A DNA stretch of 64,000 nucleotides from positions 3,494,292-3,558,291 of the forward strand of contig OZ005697.1 in the NCBI GenBank assembly GCA_963930775.1, in the 5' to 3' direction. Made by a program: the position numbers and the translations under genes. The stretch is from Cliona cf. orientalis (taxonomy: Eukaryota; Porifera; Demospongiae; Clionaida; Clionaidae). Shown piece after piece: positions 33,097 through 44,517 of the stretch. Position 1 is the stretch's first letter; every line of letters begins with the position of its first letter. Below the pieces are notes generated by a model. It was given only the letters and a program-made list of their open reading frames with translations, searched no databases and had not been told where the DNA came from.

Positions 33097-35637
33097 CCAC
33101 AACCTAAGATAAAAGAATTAGTAATTAATTGACGGTATATCACCATTTCCAATCATACATGTCTGCTACAATAGGTCAGATATGTGGTAAGGCAGAAAAT
33201 TTCAAGTTGCAAACATTGATTACTATGCCCACTATAATATCATAACGTATATCTGAGAGTGACTTGGGGCTTGTATATTATGTAATCATCCCCCAGTCTA
33301 GATCCAACGTAAGGAGCATCGCCCATGGAATGTTGTTGGTGTATGTAGACTGCCTTCTCAGCATCACTGGCAGTGAAAAAAGAAATGGAAAAAAATTGGC
33401 CCCGGGTAGGATTCGAACCAGTGCACGCATTTGACACTCTTTGGCAGCGAGCTTGACCATTGCACCATCTGGACAGCAGTAATTTCCTTCATACTTTAGT
33501 GGTCAGAAACTACTACGACTCGTATTTCAAAACTGAAAGTGAAAATCAAAAATCTGAGACGATTCAATTATTATTTTTGATCCACTCTATATGCTGATTT
33601 AAAAATTATTGCGCAATACCTTTTCCTGTGCTTCGAATGAATTATTTACATTACATTACATTACACGCTCACATATTCTTTTATCTTAGGTTGTAACTAC
33701 AAGCTAAACCACAACCTAAGATAAAAGAATTTTATCAAGCAGTAATTAGTTAACGGTATGTCACCATTTCCTATCATACATGTCTGCTACAATAGATCAG
33801 GTATGTGGTAAGGCAGAAAATCTCAAGTTGCAAACATCGATTACTATAATATCAATACCAATGCGTAACATATCGGGGGCTTGTATATTATGTAATCATC
33901 CCCCAGTCTAGATCCAACGTAAGGAGCATCGCCCATGGAATGTTGTTGGTGTACGTAGACTGCCTTCCCAGCATCACTGGCAGTGAAAAAAAAGACGGAA
34001 AAAAATTGGCCCCAAGAGGGATTCGACCAGTGCACGCATTTGACACTGGTTGGCAGACACTGAGCTTAACCATTGCACCATCTGTACAGTAGTCATTTCC
34101 TTCATACTTTAGTGGTCAGAAACTACGACTCGTATTTCAAAACTGAAAGTGAAAATCAAAAATCTGAGACGATTCAATTATTATTTTTGATCCACTCTAC
34201 ATGCTGATATAAAAATTATTGCACGATGTCTTTTCCTGTGCTTCGAATGAATTATTTACATTACATTACATTACATTACATTACATTACAAGCTAAACCA
34301 CAACCTAAGATAAAAGAATTTTATCAAGCAGTAATTAGTTAACCGTATGTCACCATTTTCTATCATACATGTCTGCTACAATAGGTCAGGTATGTGGTAA
34401 GGCAGAAAATCTCAAGTTGCAAACATTGATTACTATAATGTCATAATACTAATGCGTAATATATCTGAGAGTGATTTGGGGCTTGTATACGTAATCATCC
34501 CCTAGTCTAGATCCAACGTAAGGAGCATTGCCCATGGAATGTTGTTGGTGTATGTAGACTGCCTTCCTAGCATCACTGGCAGTGAAAAAAAAGATGGAAA
34601 AAAATTGGCCCCGGGTAGGATTCGAACCAGTGCACGCATTTGACACTGGTTGGCAGACACTGAGCTTAACCATTGCACCATCTGGACAGTAGCCATTTCC
34701 TTCATACTTTAGTGGTCAGAAACTACTACGACTCTTATTTCAAAATTGAAAGTGAAAATCAAAAATCTGAGACAATTCAATTATTATTTTTGATCCACTC
34801 TACATGCTGATATAAAAATTATTGCACAATACCTTTTCCTGTGCTTCGAATGAATTATTTACATTACATTACATTACATTACATTAATTACAAGCTAAAT
34901 CACAACCTAAGATAAAAGAATTTTATCAAGCAGTAATTAGTTAACTGTATGTCACCATTTTCTATCATACATGTCTGCTACAATAGGTCAGGTATGTGGT
35001 AAGGCAGATAATCTCAAGTTGCAAACATTGATTACTATAATGTCATAATACTAATGCGTAACATATCCGAGAGTGACTTGGGGCTTGTATACGTAATCAT
35101 CCCCTAGTCTAGATCCAACGTAAGAAGCATTGCCCATGGAATGTTGTTGGTGTATGTAAACTGCCTTCCTAGCATCACTGGCAGTGAAAAAAAAGATGGA
35201 AAAAAATTGGCCCCAGGTGGGATTCGAACCAGTGCACGCATTTGACACTGGTTGGCAGACACTGAGCTTAACCATTGCACCATCTGGACAGTAGTCATTT
35301 CCTTCATACTTTAGTGGTCAGAAACTACTACGACTCGTATTTCAAAACTGAAAGTGTAAATCAAAAATCTGAGACGATTCAATTATTATTTTTGATCCAC
35401 TCTACATGCTGATATAAAAATTATTGCACAATACCTTTTCCTGTGCTTCGAATGAATTATTTACATTACATTACATTACATTACATTAATTACATTACAT
35501 TACACACTCACATATTCTTTTATCTTAGGTTGTAACATTACATTACACGCTCACATATTCTTTTATCTTAGGTTGTAACATTACATTAATTACATTACAT
35601 TACACGCTCACATATTCTTTTATCTTAGGTTGTAACT
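33097..35637 (-). repeat. Tandem array of four ~600-bp TIR units with tRNA-like promoter
   Basis: Units begin ACAACCTAAGATAAAAGAAT near 33097, 33716, 34302 and 34902, each with an (ATTAC)n tract near the end. Minus-strand B boxes lie at 33409, 34018 (degenerate), 34618 and 35220, with A boxes about 40-50 bases beyond. The spacing of the tRNA-like parts is about 602-609 bases. The right terminus (CATATTCTTTTATCTTAGG) is repeated three times at 35503-35637. Minus-strand open frames of about 70 codons in each unit are conserved only because the units are recent copies. Confidence 0.8.
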
Positions 35638-35639
35638 TA

Positions 35640-36800
35640 GTGTGTAATTTTTTTTTTGTCTATAATATTTCTTGCTTCTTAATAATAGCAAAGGATACAC
35701 AATAGCCAGAAGTATTATATTACGAAATGCTAAACTAAGACTAATCGAGTGTGCACCCTGGTACATAAATACAGTGACAGAAAGAAATATATAAAAACAG
35801 GGTTCGGGTTCGCTATATCGCGCTCACACTGGCCTAGCTAGCTCGCACGGAAGAGCCTGGCGCTTAGCTATGGCTAAGCTATAGGCGCTAGCTTGGCTAG
35901 GCTCGAGGCCTAGAGCGAGCGCTAGCTAGCTACAGTACGGGTATACGCGTACGCTAGCGGCGGTGGCGCGCGCCGCTGACTACAGTCACATGACTTCACC
36001 ATGGCAACATAATATTATGAGCATGCACATTATAATATGACAAAAATGGCGTATCAGACACACCCTTTTCTAGCGCTGTACACACCCACCATTACGTAAC
36101 TGTAGAGATAACGCAAAACTAGCGTGTCATGGACCTGCGCGCTACAAAATGGAGTGGATTTATACTTAAACTAAGATGAGAGGTCAAGGCAGTCTTGAGT
36201 TAGCCCTGGTAATGAAAAGAAAGAAAGAAAGAAAGAAGAAAGAAAGATTGACAAATGGCCTATTTTTTGAACATCTGGTTCTAGCATGTATAATTGTTTT
36301 GATGAATGATCTTGGTCTTGTTAGATGCACTATTTGCTGGAGATTCTGATTTTGACACTTAAAAATTTCACAAAGTTACCTATTTTGAGATATTTGGGTA
36401 TTTGTAATGTATTATGTATATGGAGTGTCCGGGCCATCGATCCCTACTTATAGAGTCTACCGACTCTATGATATATATGTATATATATATATATGTAAAA
36501 AACTCAAGGGTTGTTTCAATCCATTTGGGTTACCTCAAGATCAGTTGCAAAAGGAATGTCTCAGTAACTCACATAGCCCATTATAAACAGAATAACTCAC
36601 ATTCAGTCGTACAGCCCATTGACTACTGATAGTTAAGCAATGTAAGGTATTTTATTTCTACTACATTAGTAATGAGTTAATCAATTGAGTTATTGAACCA
36701 GTAATGAGTTAATAATCAATTGAATTATTGTAGCAATATCTCAAATTAATTTTCACAGTGTTAATATATTATTATAATATAATATTATGTGACACTGTAT
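35640..36800. other. No gene seen; repeat fragment and GC-rich palindromic patch
   Basis: 35642-35790 (TTTTTTTTGTCTATAATATT, AGCAAAGGATACACAATAGC) matches 63400-63540, a dispersed repeat. 35835-35960 is full of GCTAGC and CTAGGC palindromes. A short GAAA repeat lies near 36216-36246 and (TA)n near 36470-36495. Confidence 0.45.
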
Positions 36801-36804
36801 GTGT

Positions 36805-37170
36805 TTTGAACAAAAAGGCATTTAATAAAAAGAATTCAAACAATGTTAGATGATTATCAAGGCATCTCACCTTTCAATAGCAGCCTGTCACAAGCTCAAG
36901 TTTCATGCCATATACTTATATTAAATAAATGTGTGTGTCCCATCATTTCTCATGCATAATCCACAACTATTATATTATATGCATGCATGCATGACATCCT
37001 ATAATATAGTATATTGGCTGCATGCATGTGGATTATGACAAATGATGGGACACACACATTATAAGTACAGCACGAAACTTGAGATGGGACATCTTGTGAC
37101 AGGCTGCTATTGAAAGGTGAGATGCCTTGACAGTTTGAATTCTTTTTATTAAAATGCCTTTTTGTTCAAA
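36805..37170. repeat. Foldback inverted repeat of about 160-bp arms
   Basis: TTTGAACAAAAAGGCATTTA at the left returns as TAAAATGCCTTTTTGTTCAAA at the right. The inner parts (AGGCATCTCACCTTTCAATA, TGTGTGTGTCCCATCATTT) are also mirrored. The centre lies near 36985 in TGCATGCATGC sequence. It ends about 80 bases before the ATG of the secreted-protein gene, so it may lie in that gene's promoter. Confidence 0.85.
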
Positions 37171-37249
37171 ATATATCACTTTGGAACTCGCTTGATCCCG
37201 CTTCACCTACTGTCGTCCAGTCAATCTTTTGTGTATATAGGGTGGCATT

Positions 37250-38963
37250 ATGACTCAGCTGACACTCCTGAAAGTACTTGAATTATCTTTGATGCTTGTG
37301 AGCACAAACTACCGATACTTGGCATGCGCTCAAGCCAATAATGGCATTCCTCCAACCAGCATTGCAGGATCTGGCAATGGCATGTGTCCCGGTGAATCTA
37401 CCAGGGAGACCCTGAAGTCTGCTCTTCAGCAGGAAACAAGAACACGGATACAAAACTATATTAAAGAGACAAGAGGTATATATAGGCTATAATAGTCACC
37501 CATGCATGATATGGGCCCTGGCCAATAAACAGTAGCTAGCTGTAATGGAATGGTGTGAGATTTGGCATTTGCCATGGAGCTTGATTACTGAGCTAATTAA
37601 GTGATTACAGTATGTAGGAGGTGGCTTCTGTAGCCTTACACAGTGATCACATAATAATATGCATACGCACTGCATGGAAGCCTCCTTCCCCACATTACCC
37701 ACTCCAAAATCACAGGTATTATTATAATAATATTACCGTATTTTCTCGTTATTAGGCGCATCTCGCTTATAAGCGCATATTCGTTATTAAGCGCATACCA
37801 TTTTCCTGACCTAAGTACTCGTTGTTAGGCGCATTTCGCGTATAAGCGCATATGTGACCCTTGACCTCGATATCTGCATGCTTTCTTGCTAGCCAAAGGT
37901 TCCAGCCGTTTCAGGTTACTCGAAATCACAATGACTACTATCGATTCTCAGGTTCTTCGAGCTATGAGCGCCATTTCAAGCTGGGCGGATGCAGCAAATC
38001 GAATGATTGTGCGATCGATCGATTGGCCACGCCCCTAAATGATACCGCGTACGCGCATGCGTTCTTGGATGCAGCTATTCTTTGTTAAGCGCATCTCGCT
38101 ATTAGGCGCACTTCGTTATTAAGCGCAGATTTTTTTCCTGTGGAGATATAAGCGCATGCGCTTAATAGCGGGAAAATACGGTATTATACTATTATAAGCT
38201 GTGGTAGATTACATTTTAGTTAGCTAGATGTATTACATCTCTGTTTTCGGATAGATACAAATTTTATTATACTTCTGTTTTCACGTATGTAGTTATGCCT
38301 TGTGGATCAAATGGCTGGCGTAGGATTGCATTTTTGAACACAAGTGATGATACACAAGTGTGTCCTGCTGCACTTGGTGAGATTACTTCCCCTGTGCGAT
38401 CTTGTGGAAGACCTACTATTAATTATGGCTGCTTTGGAGAGCTGTGGTCAACTGGTGATGCTGAATACAGTCAAGTATGTGGTCGAATAATTGCCTATCA
38501 AGTTGGTACCACAGATGGCTTCAATATTGATCTGGAGCATAATGGTTTTAGTGGATCTGATATCAATTCCGCCTACGTTGATGGCATAAGCCTGACTCAT
38601 GGAGATCCAAGACAGCATATTTGGACGTTTGCTGCTGGCTCCAATGAAGGAGGCGATGTATATGGATGTTACTGCAACGGATCTTCTGCTGGTGCCTTGC
38701 GTCCTCCAAGCTTTGTTGGAGACAACTATTTTTGTGAATCTGGTCGAGTAGCATCACGTGGTTATGGTAATGGCTTCTTTCTTGATGATCCCCTTTGGGA
38801 TGGTATGAACTGTGTTGTCACTGATTGCTGTGAATTTAATAATCCTCCATGGTTCATGGCATATCTTCCTAATCCAACTACGGATGATATTGAGTTTCGT
38901 CTGTGCTTTGATGAGAGTGGTGAAGATGTAGCCATTCAGTTAATGGAGGTTTATGTAATGTAA
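37250..38963 (+). CDS. Secreted Cys-rich protein of the RQHIWTFAAG family, 298 aa, two exons
   Basis: Exon 1 is 37250-37475 (donor ACAAGAG|GTATAT), exon 2 38293-38963 (acceptor GTATGTAG|TT); joining makes a Val codon in frame. A hydrophobic N-terminus (LTLLKVLELSLMLVS, likely cleaved near ACA about 26) marks a signal peptide. A Gln/Arg-rich segment follows in exon 1. Exon 2 holds the conserved module: CGSNGWRRIAFLNTSD, VCGRIIAYQVG, AYVDGISLTHG, RQHIWTFAAGSNEGG, YFCESG, DDPLWDGMNC, CCEFNNPPWF and PTTDDIEFRLCFDESGEDV, with about a dozen cysteines probably disulfide-bonded. I know this module as an expanded, uncharacterised extracellular family in sponges and cnidarians; function unknown. The frame is fully intact. 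Confidence 0.85.
37734..38183. mobile_element. 450-bp MITE in the intron of the secreted-protein gene
   Basis: TACCGTATTTTCTCGTTATT and AATAGCGGGAAAATACGGTA are the inverted ends, with repeated TATAAGCGCAT and TTAAGCGCAT motifs inside. It lies wholly in the 817-bp intron 37476-38292 and does not touch the splice sites. No transposase is present. Confidence 0.85.
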
Positions 38964-40195
38964 GTGCATGGAGCTGTGTAAGAACAAGCCTACATTATGT
39001 AGCAAGTATTGTATAAGATTTGGACAATGTGCATTTTGTTATTGTATTAATAGGATCTAATACATAATTATCATTATTTTTGCGCTTATATAGTTAGTAT
39101 GTTTGGTAACGTTAACTTAGTTATCATAATTATAAGGTGTTAACCACTTCAGTGGTGATCCTTATGCCTTTTGTTCTAGAGGTATAGCGCTTTTGTACTA
39201 GAGTCTTTACATCTGTCAGGCTCCTTAATTATCATTATTCTGAGCTTGTATATAAATTAATATATTCATTGGTTGTCGTATGCAATATCTTCATAACTAA
39301 GGTCAAGAATCTATTCTGTGATTGTTCGCAAGCTCCCTCAGTCGGATTATATCCATTATAACAATTAGCTATTTAAGCTACCGTATTCGCTCGATCAGAC
39401 CCCATAGCCAATATTTGTTTTATTGGCCTAGTTTGTGCGGCGTTAATTCAAGAGTGGCGTTTATTAATACCAGTAGCTGCCAGAGTGGCAATCTGTAGAG
39501 AAACAATCGATTGATACCACTGAATTAGGAGATTCTATATATAGCCCCTTTGCTGCACATGATGTAGCTAGCTAGCTCACTGTAAAAGTTGAAGGGTTAT
39601 TTTAACCCAGTTTGGGTTACCCCTGTTGCATGCACAAGTAACCAAGCAATTTAAACCTCAACTATATCGGGGATACCTGAAGAGAGGGCTTAAATTAGCC
39701 ACTGAAAGATTACCAATTAAATATAGAGGCTTTTGTAGTAGTCTAAGAGTCTAGCTAGCATGTCCTAGAATAATATTATTATTTATTAACATGGTATTCT
39801 TTGAGTCAAATGTGATTTTGCTAAACTTATATCTATATTATTATTCATAAAGCAGACTCGGTAAAAATTCTATCAAATAAAATTATCTTGCAGTTCCTAT
39901 TGATACCAACAGGCAGTGTCAGCAATTGCCACAAACAGACAATTGACGCCGATTCGTCTGTCGACCCTGTACCTTACATATAATTGGGTCTTATGCACAT
40001 TCCTGTCAGTCTGTGGTGTCACCAGTTTAGTATTCCAATAAGGCTCAACCTATGCAAGAAATCACTGTACTATAATAAGTATATAAGTTCCTATAATATT
40101 ATTATAATATAATACCCCAGTAGTTTGACACGCTGCACAAACTTAGGCCTCAGTACACTGTGTCACGGTGTGTTGTGTGTGTGTGTGTGTGCCCC
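38964..40195. other. 3' flank and intergenic region
   Basis: A single element end TACCGTATTCGCTCGATCAG lies near 39381. A possible terminal exon on the plus strand (TATCTTGCAG| then about 29 codons to TAA, 39895-39982, VDPVPYI end) is unsupported. A (GT)n tract lies near 40170-40190. Confidence 0.35.
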
Positions 40196-40314
40196 TCATG
40201 GCAATCTATAGCTATAATTATAATATTCTCTCTCCTCAGTGACAACCACCGAACGATCCTGTTGTTGTTTTTTCTTCTTATCTTTGTGTACTTCAGCATA
40301 CACAGGTGAAGCAC
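40196..40314 (-). CDS. Candidate alternative cytoplasmic-tail exon of an Ig receptor
   Basis: On the minus strand AGCAAAG|GTGCTTCACC opens ASPVYAEVHKDKKKKQQQDR and VVVTEERE, ending YYNYSYRLP and TGA. The same segment occurs in the tail fragment at 42613-43245, where it is followed by other tyrosine motifs. It lies downstream of the receptor gene 40828-41924 and could be an alternative last exon or part of a lost neighbour. The PVYAEV motif is like a phosphotyrosine site. Confidence 0.4.
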
Positions 40315-40827
40315 CTTTGCTGGGGCTCTATGTATGGCGAAGGATCTTCTTGCTCTTTAACTATGACCACATGCAGTCTTGCCTGCCGCTGGGATGATAG
40401 ATATCGATGCTGTGTGCTTGACTGTAGGGGGTGCTCAAGTCGGGTGCGAACATCCAGATGAGATCGATGGAGGATGCATCAACAAGCAAAAAAACTAGTA
40501 ACGATTCTACATAGTAAGTTATGTGTACATGCTGAAATTGGGGGTTGCATTTATTTTAGCAGGCCTGTCTTGTTTCAACTTACCATATTATTATCATAAA
40601 GATTATTCTCCATTGCTGAATTTGCCCTTATGGCAGTACTTCCATTGCTCTGTAACCAATCAATGACAGCATACACTGACGATAGCTACATCTGTCTCTG
40701 CTTGAATCTTACGTGAGTCTTGGCTCTCGGTTTGATCACTTCACTTATAGCATGTATGTGATGTTGCGCTGAATTTGCTTATTGTTATACTATTATCACC
40801 ATTAATACAGATAATAATATACATATC

Positions 40828-41924
40828 CTATTTACCCAGCTTGTCTACATATAAAATATTATTTATAGCACAATGTACAATGCCATACTGAGTGATCTTT
40901 CGATAATGTGGATTTGATACAGTTTCTTTTGCTGTGTTTGACTCCAGCTCAACTACTTTTTGAGGTTTAATTGCATTCTCTACAATAATAGTATAATATT
41001 ATGGCTATAAAATACCAATCTAAATATAACATAGCATGGCAACTTACTTTGACTTCGCTGTCTCCTGTACCATGTGACTACCAAGCATAATAGTATGGCG
41101 AGTACAGAAAATACAATAACAGATAAGGGTACTCCTACAGCTGTTCCATATAGCAAAACTTTTTCACTCATCCTCTGATTAAGAATTTCTGTGGTACCAC
41201 TTGAAATACCAGTAGTTCTCAAGGAATACGATTCATTGTATTCATTCTGTGTAGATTTTGATGTTAGCACCATAATGATTGTGGTAGGGATAGCGGCAAT
41301 TGGTTCCGTTAATATTGGATTCTCAGCACACAGACGTGGGCTCAAGTAGTAGTTAAAATCACCATTTCCACACAGACGATCACCTTCCAATTTCAATGCT
41401 ATATATCCACGTGGAGTTGGTAATAAAAGACTTCCATTGGCCAAAATCTGACACCAGTAGTAGCCATGATCATTGGTATTATTGAAATTGTTAATAACTA
41501 GAATAGATGCAGTAGAGCAGTAACCAGCCAAACTGCTGATATTATTTGCCGGTATGTGTACAGTGAATATTTGAAATTTGCCACCTGGCTCCGGAATTCC
41601 AGTAATTTGCTCGATGCTCTCTCCTACGTTTCTGCCTTTGTACCATAGTATGTTGATGCTATTGCATCTGTCATAGACTACACAGAAGAAATAGACAGTG
41701 TTAAGTTCAGCAACAGTACAAGTAGTGTCGTTTGATGACCCTGGAACTGTGTCATATAAATAGTTGCATTCACCTACAGTTGATGGGATCATAATAATAA
41801 ATGCCGCAATGTACTATAGCTAGGCTATTCTATTTGAATGATAATTAATACCTCCTCCACAATGAAATCCAGAAAAGAATGTCAAGCTGAGTACAAAAAT
41901 AGCAGAGGTACTGAGAAAGGGCAT
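40828..41924 (-). CDS. Single-Ig-domain type I transmembrane receptor, 316 aa, three exons
   Basis: Exons are 41924-41852, 41773-41048 and 40979-40828; junctions GGAG|GTATTA, TGTAG|GTGAAT, GTCAAA|GTAAGT and TTGTAG|AGAATG all keep frame. Exon 1 encodes a signal peptide (MPFLSTSAIFVLSLTFFSGF). The Ig-like domain has C55, W68 (NILWYKG) and C132 (HGYYWCQI), plus extra cysteines. A Ser/Thr-rich stalk with N-glycosylation sites leads to a membrane helix at about 231-259 (PLSVIVFSVLAILLCLVV) and a basic stop-transfer RRQR. The 57-residue tail contains VSNPHYRKITQYG and ILYVDK, potential tyrosine phosphorylation sites. It is probably a cell-surface recognition receptor; ligand unknown. Confidence 0.8.
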
Positions 41925-42612
41925 GACTGTATATGCCTTGCATTGCATGATAGCTAGCTACAATGCTCATACATTCATTGTGCAATGCTATAATTATTAT
42001 AGGCAAAGTTTCACAAAGCGGGCATTCAACAGTGAATTGTGTTGACTATTTACATTAAAGCTAGGCTCAAGTTTTGTGCATTGGGTTTATTATAGCAGCT
42101 GCATAATATGTATGTATAGCATTCAACTCTAATTTTACAATTAACAGCCTTATCTTGATTTAAAATTAATATAGAGCCATCTCTCACTCTCATGAATAGC
42201 TGGTCCTCTTCAAGACCTAGCTAATTTCAAGATTTTATTGTCATAATACCCTCATTTCATACAATATGGCTTCCTTCCAAAAACAAGTGAAGCTGGTCTG
42301 ATACCCAGTTACAAATAAGTAAATCAATGATGTATCATTATGTTGGTTATTACAGAAGGAATGATTAGCCAATGTATACGTAAAAATTTCACCTCAGTTC
42401 AAGCCATCCAGAATTACCACTCATGCATGAGCATGTTTAATGCATGATTAATTAAATTTGTTGTAGTACATACCGTTAGTGTAACCGGATGCAAACATAC
42501 AACAGTGCATGATACTCTATATATAGCTATAGGCTAAGGCTAAGCACACATCACAGCTTGTACTACCTACTATGAATAGAATAGGATGAAAACAAGATAG
42601 CTTTAGTGTGAG
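41925..42612. other. No gene seen
   Basis: This is AT-rich sequence between the intact receptor and the tail fragment; it may include the receptor promoter. Confidence 0.35.
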
Positions 42613-43222
42613 TTAGTCAGCAGTATGCATTTGTGTATGATAACATGGATTTGGGAATGTGTTGACTTCTGAGTCAGAATCAGTGATCTCTGTGTGAATG
42701 TTTGTGACATCTGGGTCTGGACTTTCATACAACATGCTCTGAATTGAGACAACTTGGGGTTCTTGTGAATACTTGCTCGTGTAAACTACTTCCTTGTTTC
42801 CATGTTCCACAGGATTTTCTAAACTGTGGTAATAGTGTTGTTCATCTTCTTGGTTTTCCTGGTTTACAGAGTGTTTGTTAACATTCTCTATTTGAGAATA
42901 CTCTGGTGACTGATTTCCTTCTCTCTCCTCAGTGACAACCACCAAACAATCCTGTTGTTGTTTTTTCTTCTTACTTCAGCATACACAGGTGAATTTGGCC
43001 GTATTGACTGCAGCATACCCAGGGGGCTCATGACTGTAGTCTATTGTCTTATCTTGATTGTAGCTAGCAAACTGGTACATATTATCTCCAGTGTTAGATT
43101 CCTTAGCAGTTTCTGCACTTTGTGACTGTTCTTCATTCTTGCTAGTCTGTGACTGTGTGTTGCTCAGTGTTGATGCTTCTTCATTATTTGCACATGCATT
43201 ATTGTCAGCTGATTGTCGTTGC
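42613..43222 (-). pseudogene. Cytoplasmic-tail exon of an Ig receptor with a frameshift
   Basis: A likely acceptor ACAATCAG lies near 43209. The frame then reads SNTGDNMYQFASYNQDKTID, YSHEPPGYAAVNTAKF. Near 42975, 10 bases present in the related exon at 40196-40314 (after GCTGAAGTA) are missing, so the frame stops. The shifted frame continues with VVVTEEREGNQSPEYSQIEN, HYYHSLENP, VVYTSKYSQEP, MLYESPDPDV and NPCYHTQ. Several tyrosines sit in SH2- or NPxY-like contexts. The tail is long, about 200 residues, and unlike the short tail of the 316-aa receptor. Confidence 0.6.
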
Positions 43223-43870
43223 AGTATTGGTACTACTTTGATCATTCACAGATTTAATCATAGTGACAATGGATATTATTCATGCCAAATAGTTCTAACT
43301 GTATCCGATAATAGCCATCTATTACAATCTTCTCCTAGTAGGCATGTTGCTGTGGGTGAAATCATGAATATATGTTCATGCACTTTTGAGAAACGGTTAT
43401 CCACACCTATATGTGCAGAAGATCCCACATCCACAATTTCCCAAGAAATGCAATGCACTTCAGAATCTCTAAGTTCTGCTATAAACATATTAACTCCAAC
43501 TGTCACGAAGGAGCTCCACTCAACACACATATACAGTATCCAATCAACAATACCAGTCAAAAATTTGGTCACTTCAATTTCACCTGAAACTCCCTTTGAC
43601 AGACAATAGAACATGGTATGGGTATATGGGCTAATCACAGTGTTTGTTTTGGTGATTATTGTACTGGTGTTGAGTTTGGTTCTTGTGAGCATTAAACATA
43701 TTAGAACCCAACGAAAAGCATGTAAGCAATGCATAGGTACCATGCATGATTGTACCATGGTGATTAAATTATTAATCCTTGAATGATCCTTTATACATGC
43801 AGCATCAAGTAGTCTCCGCAGCAAATCTAGACTGGCACAAGAAGAAGTATCAAACCCTCACTATATGTGA
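43222..43870 (+). pseudogene. Ig receptor C-terminal half on the opposite strand
   Basis: The plus strand encodes the second half of an Ig domain (TTLIIHRFNHSDNGYYSCQI), a stalk, then TAG at 43607, and in the same frame directly after it a membrane helix (YGLITVFVLVIIVLVLSLVL) and IKHIRTQRKA. The donor GCAT|GTAAGC (43722) and acceptor CATGCAG (43802) join in frame to a short tail SSSLRSKSRLAQEEVSNPHY, M, TGA. The VSNPHY end matches the tail of the intact receptor. The first half of the Ig domain is missing here but is found on the minus strand at 44273-44517, which points to an inversion. Confidence 0.65.
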
Positions 43871-44286
43871 CCTGCTCTGAGAAAAGGGACCTTAGAGACA
43901 TTCTTATGAATATTGAGATTTTAGCATGGATAGATAGCTCTGTCTATGCTGAGTATAATGGTGCAAGTTTCAAGGGAAAATATTGATCACAAGTGGAGTT
44001 ATGACCATTTTTATTCACTCAGGTAGATAGAGTCGTTTTCTGAAAATAGGCATTTTTTAATTAAATTGTATTAAGTTGCATATATCGGAGCAATTAATTG
44101 CACCCATAGCTACATTTTATTTGATACAAATGTATGAACATAATATATCAAAATGAAGCCAGAACCTTCACATTTTTGATAGACCAAAAAGTAGAAAACT
44201 GAAGAAAAACAGATTTTTTCACATTTCAGCCATTATTAGAAAATGAATATTTATGTGCTAAGGTCCCTTTTCTCAGATCAGGTCAC
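43867..44286. mobile_element. 420-bp inverted-repeat element
   Basis: GTGACCTGCTCTGAGAAAAG (then GGACCTTA) at the left is mirrored by TAAGGTCCCTTTTCTCAGAT and CAGGTCAC at the right, about 33 bp with two mismatches. It lies between the two halves of the split receptor and supplies the stop codon of the plus-strand tail exon. Confidence 0.75.
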
Positions 44287-44517
44287 ATATCAAAACCTCC
44301 CTTGCTATAATTTGTGTTACTGTGGTTAGTACTTGGTATTTACTACCGTGTTCACTGCCATTTACGATGATCCCATCCTCAATTGTATGCTTGAACCAAA
44401 GCACAGTGAATGTATTGCATATCCCTATGGCTTCACAACCAAAGGTAGCCGATCCTCCTTCCATTATATTGCAAGTTGAATTAGCAGGAATTTTAATGTA
44501 GGAATAGTTACATTCAT
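44273..44517 (-). pseudogene. Ig receptor N-terminal half
   Basis: After a CTATAG acceptor the minus strand reads DECNYSYIKIPANSTCNIME, GGSATFGCEAIGICNTFTVL, WFKH, and runs into the element 43867-44286. It has the first cysteine and the Trp of an Ig domain and matches exon 2 of the intact receptor in layout (ECNY start). The second cysteine is missing. Confidence 0.65.

Larger units (their letters stand above)
28285..33697 (+). repeat. 5.5-kb tandem duplication, unit 2
   Basis: This is homologous to 22780-28284. It carries the hAT transposon 30092-32741, which unit 1 lacks at the matching place (near 27285). A 60-bp block (GGTTAAACCCTTCCTCGC) is itself tandemly doubled at 28575-28690. Confidence 0.7.

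Noticed and set aside
33240-35307. Conserved 60-75-aa ORFs on the minus strand in each tandem unit
   Set aside because: They span the tRNA-like promoter and body of recent repeat copies; conservation reflects copy age, not coding.
34260-35640. CRISPR-like array because of regular short repeats
   Set aside because: The ACATTAC runs are a simple repeat, and the genome is eukaryotic with introns and transposons.
39381-39500. Second TACCGTATT element upstream of the Ig cluster
   Set aside because: Only one end (TACCGTATTCGCTCGATC) is visible; without a partner end no element can be bounded.
43276-43824. 182-aa minus-strand ORF
   Set aside because: It is the antisense of the Ig receptor fragment, which has the Ig and membrane-helix pattern.
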